64,000 nt of DNA from Xylocopa sonorina. Its lineage: Eukaryota; Arthropoda; Insecta; Hymenoptera; Apidae. Location: assembly GCF_050948175.1 (NCBI RefSeq), contig NW_027490230.1, forward strand, positions 186,001-250,000, given 5' to 3'. Shown one piece after another: positions 36,479-46,430 of this stretch. Under the pieces are notes generated by a model. The model worked only from the letters and a program-made list of their open reading frames with translations. It had not been told where the DNA came from and made no database searches. Each line of letters starts with the position of its first letter. Within the stretch, counting starts at the first letter, position 1. Made by a program: the position numbers and the translations under genes.

Positions 36479-37780
36479 TTACTGCTGCTCTTCTTTTATC
36501 GAGATTGACTCGTCGTTCGTTAAGGCGGGAACTCGGCGATCGTAGCCGGCTTCGCGTACCGTCTCGCGGCGGGTCGGGAGGCCGTTCGCGTTTCGCGGAT
36601 TCGGGCGCGAAATGTTATTTCCGACATTATTAAATTGTCGCTTTCGACATTCGTCTATGCTATGTCCCAGGTTTCGGCAGTACCTACAAACGAGATCCCG
36701 TCAATCGGGCGGTGCGTACTGACCGCGCGGAGGTCCCGTTACAGGCGGTCGTTCCTGTCGAGGATACCTCGGGGTTTCTTCCCGTGGTTACGTGACTGAC
36801 GGTCTATGATTTGCGTACCTGCAATCGCGGGTGACATGACCGCGACTATTACAACGAGCGCAAACCGTTTCTTGCCGGCGCTCGAAGTGAAAATTTTCTG
36901 TACGGGGACGCGACGAGGAGAGTCTCTCTTTGTCTAATTCGTGTCGCCTGTACAACTCCTTAGCGTGAGCGAACGCGTCCGCGTATGTTTCGTACAATCG
37001 CGTGTTCATCGAATGTCGAATTTCCGGGATAAGCTCGTCGCAAAAACACCTAAGCGTAAACGCGTCTATTCCGGAACGTGAATTTACTAATTCGGCGGAA
37101 TCGAACCGTTCGCAGTCGATTGCTGCGTTACGTAGGTCTTTAATTCTACCTATGAAATCGAGGATATGTTCTCCTGGGCGCATGAAAGTATTAGTTAGTT
37201 CGCCCCTGTAATGGTCGGTTGACATTGTATTTCCGAATGCGGCTCGTAGAATATCGGTCAGTTGTCCGACCGAAGAGCATTGCTCGTCCTCTACGGCCAG
37301 GTATGCACAGCCGCGTAAACGATTGACAATGAGTTTGGTGAACGAGGGTTCTCCTTCGGGCGAAATCAACTCCCTTGCCCGTTTACAGGCCCGCACGAAC
37401 TGTAATATTGGCAAGTTTCTGCCATCGAATATAGGGATGCTATCTATTGCTTCGCGAAAAATAAACCTATCTGTTTGAGAGTTTGGTGAATCGGACCCTG
37501 AGCTACGTGTCGGTTGCAGGTGCGGAGTTCCGAAAGAGATAGTGTCGGCGTTTGCGGATTGTGCCGCGCGTAAGGATTCCAATTCCCAACGCATGAAATC
37601 TATTTGGCGATTTAACGTAGCGATCGCTTGTTCTTTATCCGTATTATCGTTTGAAGGTCCGGCGACGTCGATTGCGAGAGCATCGTGAAAATCTAACGTT
37701 CGGTGAGTATCGGATTCGGTTGCGGCGGCGTCCTATTGTACCTGAAGCCGCGTTCGCTTTGTCGGCGTGCGCGTCGCCAT
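36479..37780 (-). pseudogene. gag: Gypsy gag (capsid and two zinc knuckles), three in-frame stops
   Basis: The gag frame can be followed in one frame from an ATG at 37780, 75 nt after the LTR, to a TAA at 36479-36481, or 434 codons. Three stops break it: TAG at 37733-37735 (codon 16), TAA at 36788-36790 and TGA at 36701-36703. The longest intact piece (37594-36788, 268 aa) holds the capsid region, which resembles Ty3/gypsy gag around FDGRNLPILQFVRACKRA. It ends with the first zinc knuckle, CARCNSRGHVTRDC. Past the second and third stops lies a second CCHC knuckle, CRYCRNLGHSIDEC. Gag would form the particle and bind RNA. The three stops lie in an otherwise readable frame, so decay is recent or limited. 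The pol frame overlaps the gag 3' end in the -1 frame. Confidence 0.9.
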
Positions 37781-37830
37781 GGCTGTTCGTACACTTATTC
37801 AGCAGAATTTCCGATAAGTTATACGCGAAT

Positions 37831-37848
37831 ATCCCACCGCTGTCACCA
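37831..37848 (-). other. Primer-binding site
   Basis: Read on the minus strand, TGGTGACAGCGGTGGGAT starts seven bases inside the 5' LTR boundary. The TGG start pairs with a tRNA 3' CCA, and the rest resembles the complement of a leucine tRNA 3' end (its T arm plus acceptor). The tRNA identity is from memory and needs a match against a tRNA set. This marks the right LTR as the 5' LTR. Confidence 0.75.
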
Positions 37849-38018
37849 GAAATTATGTCACGTCCTGGCGAACAAATTATTCGTATCCCAGGAGGCTGAA
37901 TGACACAAGCATTTTTGTCGAGAATTCGGTCCGGTATAAAACGCGTATGACCGGGTTCGTCGATTCTGGCAAAACGCGGGCACCGTAAACAATCGCGAAC
38001 GCGTGTAAGGAAGGATTT

Positions 38019-38027
38019 TACTTACCT
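38019..38027 (-). promoter_or_regulatory. Candidate 5' splice donor in the LTR
   Basis: On the minus strand the sequence reads AAAG then GTAAGTAAA, a near-perfect donor; the intron would start at 38025. The equivalent site in the 3' LTR is at 24459. It lies near the end of the LTR, before the primer site and gag, where a spliced leader exon could originate. No matching acceptor was established, so function is inferred. Confidence 0.4.
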
Positions 38028-38789
38028 TTCGCTGATTTCCCTCTTCTGCTTTCAGATGTGGCGATCGTCGAGGGTCGTTCTCGGGGTAGGAGTCGGCGTA
38101 CGGCTGGCTGAAATCGGCGTTGTGACGGTGGAGCTGCGATGAATGTCGCCGTTCGTCGATGAACGAAGAATTCTGGCGTTTCACCAAAGTATTCCGCACG
38201 AGATAATGGATTAAATTCTTCCTCCCGGCGCGAAGAGTTCGTTTATAAACACTCAAGTTGTTACGAACTTGGAAGAATTTGTATTAAAATATAATTGAAT
38301 TTAGAAATGGAGCTGGAATGAACTAGAACTTGATGTGGTAGAAAAATAATAAGGTATATTCTAAATCAAAGAGTACAAGAACAATTATTTCTAAGTATTA
38401 AGACTAGGTTAACTATGAATTAGGAATTAGAACAAGGACTTTAGAACTAGGAACCTCATCGAGGCTGCGCGACGGCCCTAAGGCGCGACTTGGAAGAGAC
38501 TTGGAATTGCAAGTGCCCGAAGGCGAGATAGAACTGTACCGTACTGACGGTACTGACTGACTGTGTCTCCCAAGATGCGTCTGCGACCTCCTCGACTCTC
38601 GGAGCGCTTCGGTCGCGTGCGAACGTAGGTGGGAGTATGTGGACGCCCGAGTGGGGTCTCGGCGTTGCGTGGTGGGGTTAGCGGCGCGTGCCGCTGAGGC
38701 GGTCGCGATCTCGCGCGTCGCGGCTTATTTAATTAGCGCTCTTATGATTATAGAGATACAAGTATGAAATTAGAATCTCGTAGAGGTTG

Positions 38790-39110
38790 ATTCACGTGGT
38801 ACGTCCCTGGAGTGAGCGAGAGGGCGAGTTTCCCTGCAGGTAAGAGTGAGACAGTGGATGGCACCTTGAGTGGGAGCGAGATAGCGCACATGGTACTTGG
38901 TGCGAGCGAGATGACGCACGAGGTCCTCGGTGCGAGTGAGACAGAATGTGTTGCCCTTGGAGCGAGGGAGAAGGCGAACACATCTGCGGGGGCGAGTGAG
39001 ACGGAGGGTAGGTCCCTTGGAGTGAGAGAGACGGCGAGCACCTCTGCGGGTGCGAGTGAGACGGAGGGTATGTCCCCTGGAGTGAGAGAGACGGCGAGTT
39101 GCGCCTGGGT
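38790..39110. repeat. 60-bp minisatellite in the 5' LTR
   Basis: The same family of units as in the other LTR, but only one perfect CACCTCTGCGGGTGCGAGTG is kept (39030). It is preceded by the variants GCACGAGGTCCTCGG and GAATGTGTTGCCCTTGG, which are absent from the other LTR. Total length matches, order does not, so units were exchanged or converted after the two LTRs were made identical at insertion. Confidence 0.88.
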
Positions 39111-39188
39111 GTTGCAGGTGGTGCAGGCGCGTGAGGGTGGTTGCTGTGGTGCGTCGAGAGGGTGGCAGGCGGCACGCCTGACGTCACA

Positions 39189-39192
39189 GTAG
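39189..39192. repeat. Target-site duplication of the gypsy element (right)
   Basis: GTAG directly after the LTR end GACGTCACA and before CGTTTGTAGATATC, which is satellite sequence. It pairs with 24286-24289. Confidence 0.93.
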
Positions 39193-42100
39193 CGTTTGTA
39201 GATATCTACGTATCGAAGCAGTAGAGTTCTAATGCTTCACAAAACGCGATATCGCATCTCATTTCTATGTCTCATGATGAGATATATTATTCATTGCGAA
39301 TTGTAATGAGTACCTCGGATACACATCAAATGAATGTAAATGCGACACTTCCGTACTAGGAAGATGCGTTTGCAGATATCTACGTATCGAAGCAATAGAG
39401 TTCTAATGCTTCTTAAAACGCGATATCGCATCTCATTTCTATGTTTCATGATAAGATATAATATTCATTACTAAGTGTTATGTATTCCTCGTCTACACTT
39501 CAAATGAATGTAAATGCGACACTTCCTTGCAAGGAAAAAGCGTTTTCTGATGTCTACGTATCGTAGCAGTAGAGTTCTAATGCTTCTTAAACCGCGATAT
39601 CGCATTTCATTTCTATGTTTAGTGATAAGGTATAGTATTCATTGTGGAATGTTGCGTATTCCTCATATTCATTTCAAAAGAATGTAAATGCGACTCTTCC
39701 TTGCCAAGAAACAGCGTCTGCAGATATCTACGTATCGTAGCAATAGAGTTCTCTAGCTTTTTAAATCGCGATATCGCATCTCATTTCTATGTCTCGTGAT
39801 AAGATATAATATTCATTGCGAAGTGTCATGTATACCTCGTATTCACTTCAAACGAATGTAAATGCCTCACTTCCTTGCCAGGAACCAGCGTTTCCAAATA
39901 TCTACGTATCAAAATAATAGTGCTCTAATGCTTCTTAAAACAAGATATCGCAACACATTACTATGTTTCATGAGAAGATATAATATATATTGCGAAGTGT
40001 CATGTATACCTCGTATTAACTTCAAGAGAATGTAAATGCGACACTTCCTTGCGAGGAAATAGCGTTTACAGATGTCTACGTATCGAAGCAACAGAGTTCT
40101 AATGCTTCATAAAACGGGATATCCATTCCATTTCTATGTTTCATGGTAAGATATAATATTCATTGCGAAGTGTCATGTATACCTCGTATTCACTCCAAAA
40201 GAAAGTGAATGCAACACTTCCTTGCTAGGAAATAGCGTTTCCAGATTTATACATATTACAGCAATAAGGTTCTAATGCTTCTTAGATCGTGATATCGCAT
40301 CTCGTTTCTGTGTTTCATGATAAGATATAATATTCATTCTGGAGTGTTATGTATACTTCGTATTCACTTCAAAAGAATGTAATAGCGACACTTCCTTGCT
40401 ATTAAATAGCGTTTGCAGATGTCTACGTATCACAGCAATAGGGTTCTAATGCTTTCTAAAACGGGATATCGCATCTCATTTCTATGTTTCAATGTAAGAT
40501 ATAATATTCATTGTGGAGTGTTATGTATACCTCGTATTCACTTCAAAAGAATGTAAATGTGACACATCCCTTCTAGGAAATAGCGTTGCCAGATGTCTAC
40601 GTATCGTAGCAATAGAGTTCTAATGCTTCTTAAAACGCGATATCGCATCCCCTTTCTATGATTCATGATAAGATATAATATTCATTACCAAGTGTCACTT
40701 ATACCTCGCATACACTTCAAATGAATGTAAATGCGACACTTCCTTGCCAGGAAATAGCGTTTGCAGATCTCAACGTATCGAAGCAATAGAGTTCTAATAA
40801 TTCTTAAAACGGGATATCGCATCTCATTTCTATGTTTCATGATAAGATATAATATTCATTGCGAAGTGTCATGTATACCACGTATTAAATTCAAAAGAAT
40901 GTAAATGCGACACATCCTTGCTAGGAAATAGCGTTGGCAGATGCCTACGTAACGAAGCAGGAGAGTTCTAATGCTTCTTAAAACACGATATCGCATCTCA
41001 TTGCTATGTCTCGTGATAAGATATAATATTCATTGTGCAGTGTTATGTATGCCTCGCCTACACTTCAAATGAATGTAAATGCGACACTTCCTTGCTGGGA
41101 AATGGCGTTTGCAGACGTCTGCGTATCGAAGCGATAAAGTTCTAATGCTTCTTAAAACGCGATATCGTATCTCACTACTATGTCTCATGATTAGATATAT
41201 ATTCGTTCCGAAGTGTCATGTATACTTCGTATTCAGTTCAAAAGGATGTAAATTCGACATTTCCATGCTAGGAAATAGCGATGGCAGATGTCTACGCATC
41301 GAAGCAACACATTTCTAATGCTTCTTGAAACGAGATATAGCATCTCATTTCTATGTCTTATGATAACATATAATATTCATTGCGGAGTGTCATGTATACT
41401 TCGTATTCACTTCAAAAGAATGTAAATGCGACACTTCCTTGCTAGGAAGTAGCATTTGCGGATGTCTACGTCTCGAGGCATTAGAGTTCTAATGCTTCTC
41501 AAAACGCAGCCATCGCAGCTCATTTCTATGTCTCATGGTAAGATATAATATTCACTGCGAAGTGATATATGTTCCTCGACTACACTTCAAATGAATGTAA
41601 ATGAGACACCTCCTTTCTAGGAAATAGCGTTTCCAGATTTCTGTGTATCGAAGCAATAGAGTTCTAATGCTCCTTAAACCGCGATATCGCATCTCATTCC
41701 TATGTTTCTTGATAAGATATAATATTCGTTGTGAAGTGTTATGCCTACTTCGCATGCACCTCAAAAGAATGTAAGTGCGACACTTCCTTCCTGGGAAATA
41801 GCGTTTGCAGACATCTACCTATCGTAGCAATAGAGTTATAATGCTTCTTAAACCGCGATGTCGCTCCTCATTTTTATGTTTCATGATGAGATATAATATT
41901 CATTGCGAAGTGTCACTTATACCTCGGCTACGATTCAAAAGAATGTAAATGGCACACGTCCTTGCTAGGAAATAGCGTTTCCAGATGACTACGTATCGAA
42001 GCAATAGAGTTCTAATTCTACTTAAAACACGATATCGCATCGCAGTTCTATTTTTCATGAAAAAATATAATATTCATTGCGACGTGTTATGTACACCTCG

Positions 42101-45100
42101 TCAGCACTTCAAAAGAATGTAAATGCCACACTTCCATGCTGGGAAATGCGTTTCCAGATGACCACGTATCGAAGCAATAGTGTTCTAATGCTTCTTAAAA
42201 CGCGATATCGCATCTCATTTGTAAGTTTCATGATATGATATAATATTCATTGCGAAGTGTCATGTATACCTCGTATTCACTTCAAATGAATGTAAGTGCG
42301 ACACTTCCTTGCTAGGAAATAGTGTTTGCAGATGTGTACGTATCGAAACAATAGAGTTCTAATGCTTCTTAAAACGGGATATCGCATCATATATCTATGT
42401 TTCATGACAAGATATAATATTAACTGCGAATTGTCATGTATACCTCGTATTCATTTCAAAAGAATGTAACTGCGACACTTCCTTGCTAGGAAATAGCATT
42501 TGCAGATGTCTACGTATCATAGCAATAGATTTCTAATGCTTCTTAAGCGTCATATGGCATCTCATTTCTGTGATTCATGATAAGATATAATGCACATTGC
42601 GAAGTGTCTCGCATACCTCGTATACACGTCAAATGAATGAAAGTGCGAGACTTCTTTGCTAGGACGTAGCGTTTGCAGATGTCTACGTATCGTAGCAATA
42701 GAGTTCTAATGCTTCTTAGACCGCGATATCGCTCCTCATTTCTATGTTTCATGATGAGATATAATATTCATTGCGAAGTGTCACTTATATCTCACATACA
42801 CTAAAAAAGAAAGTAAATGCGACACTTCCTTGCTAGGAAATAGCGTTCGCAGATGTCAACGTATCGTAGCATTAGAATTCTAATGCTTCTCAAAACGCAA
42901 TATCGCATCTCATATATATGTTTCATGATAAGATGTAATATTCACTGCGAAGTTACATGTATACCTCGTATTCACTTCAAAAGAATGTAAATGCGACACG
43001 TCCTTGCTAGGAAATAGCGTTTGCAAATGTCTACGTATCGTAGCAACAGAATATTAACGATTCTTAATTCGCTATATCGCATCTCATTTCTATGTTTCAT
43101 GATAAGATATAACATTCATTGCGAAGTGTCATGTATACCACGTATTCACTTCAAAAGAATGTAAATGCGACGCTTCATTGCTAGGAAATAGCGTTTGCAG
43201 ATGTCTACGTATCGAAGCAATAGAGTTGTAATGCTTCTTAAATCGCGATATCGCATCTCATTCATATGTTTCGATATAAGATATAATATTCATTGTGTTG
43301 TGTTATGTATACCTCGCACACAATTCAATAGAATGTAACTGCGACACTTCCTTGCTAGGAAATGGCGTTTGCAGATGTCTACGTATCGTAGCAATAGTGT
43401 TCTGATGCTTCCTAATGCGCGATATCGCATCTCATTTCTATGTTTCATGATAAGATATGATATTCATTGCCAAGTGGCATGTATACCTCGCATACACTTC
43501 AAATGAATGTAAATGCCACACTTCCTTCGTAGGAAATAGCGTTTGCAGATGTCTACCACTCGAAGCAATAGAGTTCTAGTGCTTCTTAAAACTTGATATC
43601 GCATCTCATTTCTATGCTTCACAGTAAGATATAATATTAATTGCAAGCGTCATGTATACCTCGTATTCACTTCAAATGAATGTAAATGCGACACTTCCTT
43701 CCTAGGAAGCAGCGTTTCCAGATATCTACGTAACGCAGCAGTAGATTTCTAATGCTTCTTGAAACGCGATATCGCATCTCATTTCTATGTTTCGTTATAA
43801 GATATAATATTCATTGCGCAGTGATGTGTATTCCTCGCATACACTACAAATGAATGTAAATGCGACACTTCGTTGCTAGGAAATAAAGCTTGCAGATGTC
43901 TACGTATCGAAGCAATAGAGTTCTAATGCTTCTTAAAGCGCGAAATCGCATCTCATTTCTATATTTTGTGATAAGATTTAGTACTCATTGCGAAGTGTTA
44001 TGTACTCCAAGTCTACATTTCAACTGAATGTAAATGCGACACTTCCTTTCTTGGAATTCGCGTTCCCAGATGTCGACGTATCGAAGCAATATTGTTCTAA
44101 TGCTTCTTAAATGGCGATATCGCATATGATTCCTATGTTCCGTGATAAGAAATATTATTCATTGCGAAGTGTCATGTATACCTCGCATACACTTCAAATG
44201 AATGTAGATGCGACACTTCGTTGCTAGGATATAGCGATTGCAAATGTCTGCGTATCGAAGCAACAAAGTACTAACACTTCTTAAGACGAGATATCGCATC
44301 ACATTTCTATGTTTCATGATAACCTATAACACTCATTGCGATGTGTTATGTATTCCTCGTCTACACTTCAAATGAATGTAAATACGACACTTCTTTGCTA
44401 GGAAATAGTGCTTCCAGATATCTACGTACCGAAGGAGTAGAGTTCTAATGCTTCTTAAAACGCGATATCGCAACTCATTTCTATGTATCAGATAAGATAT
44501 AATATTCATTGCGCAGTTATATGTATTCCTCGTATTCACTTCAAAAGAATGTAAATGCGGCACTTCCTTGCTAGGAAATAGCGTTTGGAGATGTCTACGT
44601 ATCGTAGCAGTAGAGTTCTAATGCTTCTTAAATCGCGATATCGCATCTCATTTCTGTGTTTCATGATAAGATATAATATTCCTGGTGAAGTGTGTCCTAT
44701 ACCTCGCATTGGCTTCGAATGAATGTAGATGCGACACTTTCTTGCTAGGAAATAGCGTTTCCAGATGACTACGCAACGAAACAATAGAGTTCTAATGCTT
44801 CTTGAAACGCGATATCGCAACTCATTTCTATGTTTCAGATAAGATATAATATTCATTGCGCAGTTATATGTATTCCTCGTACTCACTTCAAAAGAATGTA
44901 AATGCGACACTTCCTTGCTAGGAAACAGCGTTTGCAGATGTATACGTTTCCAAGCAATAGAGTTCCAATGCTTCTTACATCGTCATGTCGCATCTCATTT
45001 CTATGTTTTGTGATAAGATATAATATTCATTGCGAAGTGTCATGTATACCTCGTATTCACTTCAAAACAATGTAAATGCGACACTTCCGTGCTAGGAAAT

Positions 45101-46089
45101 AGCGTTTGCAGATGTCTACGAATCGAAGTAATAGAGTTCTAATGCTTCTTAACTCGCGATATCGCATCTCATTTCTATGTTTGGTGATAAGATGTAATAT
45201 TCATTGTGGAGTGTTATGTATGAAGCTTATTTACTTCAAAAGAATGTAAATGCGGCACTTCCTTGCTAGGAAATAGCGTTTGCAGATGTCTACGTATCGT
45301 AGCAGTAGAGTTCTAATGCTTCTTAAATCGCGATATCGCATCTCATTTCTGTGTTTCATGACAAGATACATTATTCATTGTGCAGTGTTTTGTATATCTC
45401 GTCTGCACTTCAAATGAATGTAAATGCGACACTTCCTTGCTAGTAAATAGCGTTTGGAGATGTCTGCGTATCGATGCAATAGAGTTCTAATGCTTCTTAA
45501 AACCCGATATCGCATCTCATTTCTATGTTTCATGATAAGAAATAATATTCGTTGCGAAGTGTCTCGTATACCTAGTCTTCACTTCAAACGAATGCAAATG
45601 CGACGCTTTCTTGCTAGGAAATAACGTTTTCTGATGTCTACGTATCGTAGCAATAGAGTTATAATGCTTCTTGAAACGCGATATCGCATTCCAATTCTAT
45701 GTTTCATGATAAGATAAAATATTCATTGCGAATTGTCACTTATACCTGGCATACACTTCAAATGAATGTAAATGCGACACTTCCTTGCTAGGAAATAAAA
45801 TTTGCAGATATCTACGTATCGAAGCAATAGAGTTCTAATGCTTCTTAGAACGAGATGTTGCATCTCATTTCTATGTTTCATGATAAGATATAATATTCAT
45901 TGCGAAGTGTCATGTATACCTAGTCTTCACTTCAAACGAATGTAAATGCGACACATCCTTGCTGGGAAATAACGTTTTCTGATGTCTACGTATCGTAGCA
46001 ATAGATTTCCAATGCTTCTTAAAACGCGAAATCGCATCTCATTTCTATGTTTCATGATAAGATATAATATTCATTGTGCAGTGTTATGT

Positions 46090-46430
46090 ATACCTCGTAT
46101 TCACTTAAATAGAATGAAAATGCGACATTTCATTGCTAGGAAGTAGTGTTTGACGATGCCTACGTATCGGAGCAATAGAGTTCCAATGCTTCTTAAATAG
46201 AGAAATCGCATCTCATATTTATGCTTCATGATAAGATATGATATTCATTGCGAAGTGTCATGTGTACCTCGTATTCACTTAAAAAGAATGTAAATGCGAC
46301 ATTTCATTGCTAGGAAGTAGTGTTTGACGATGCCTACGTATCGGAGCAATAGAGTTCCATTGCTTCTTAAATAGAGAAATCGCATCACATATTTATGCTT
46401 CATGATAAGATATAATATTCATTGCGAAGT
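46090..46430. repeat. Recent single-monomer tandem duplication
   Basis: Two adjacent monomers share a rare variant, AGTAGTGTTTGACGATGCC followed by TACGTATCGGAGCAATAG, at about 46143 and 46317, exactly 174 bp apart. Flanking monomers have the usual GTTTGCAGATGTC. They differ at only a handful of positions, which suggests a recent one-unit duplication by unequal exchange or slippage. Confidence 0.78.

Larger units (their letters stand above)
34763..36614 (-). pseudogene. pol: Gypsy pol, upstream part: protease and N-terminal RT
   Basis: Open from 36614 (after a stop at 36615-36617) in the -1 frame relative to gag; the two frames overlap by about 135 bp, so expression probably needed a -1 frameshift. 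From the first ATG (36410): an aspartic protease with MMIDTGAEINVI at residues 1-12 and AGILGSEF further on; a Ser/Thr/Asn-rich repeat linker at about residues 193-278; then the RT N-terminal half from about residue 430 (SPYNSPLWVVPKK, RVVIDYRSLNEK, STFDLASGFHQIPM). The catalytic aspartate of motif A is near residue 538. The frame is cut inside the RT by the non-LTR element at 34763 and runs on for a few meaningless residues to 34731. Protease processes Gag-Pol and RT copies the genomic RNA into DNA. Confidence 0.93.
24290..39188 (-). mobile_element. Ty3/gypsy LTR retrotransposon, degraded, with nested non-LTR insertion
   Basis: A 14,899-bp insertion in the satellite, read on the minus strand in the order 5' LTR, primer-binding site, gag, pol (protease, RT, RNase H, integrase), a downstream repetitive frame, polypurine tract, 3' LTR. 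The domain order, with integrase after RNase H, defines the Ty3/gypsy type. Without the nested non-LTR element and its duplicated 13 bp, the element is about 8.97 kb. The LTR termini on the coding strand are TGTGACG and CGTGACA. It is inactive as it stands, since gag and pol contain several stops and pol is split by 5.9 kb. LTR divergence of about 3% in the part compared by eye indicates that it is not a fresh insertion. I cannot place it confidently in a named lineage. Confidence 0.96.
37856..39188 (-). repeat. 5' LTR of the gypsy element
   Basis: 1333 bp, upstream of gag in the coding direction. It starts TGTGACGTCAGG at 39188 and ends CGTGACA at 37856. It lacks 207 bp that the 3' LTR has (corresponding to 25211-25417), which accounts for nearly all of the length difference. 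It contains a GC-rich 60-bp minisatellite (about 38790-39110), an AT-rich middle (about 38250-38470), a palindrome GTTTATAAAC (38241-38250) that could serve as a TATA-like element, and a strong splice-donor-like site at 38025. The 132-aa frame inside it (37858-38256) exists in both LTRs and ends at the LTR edge. I treat it as incidental. Confidence 0.94.
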
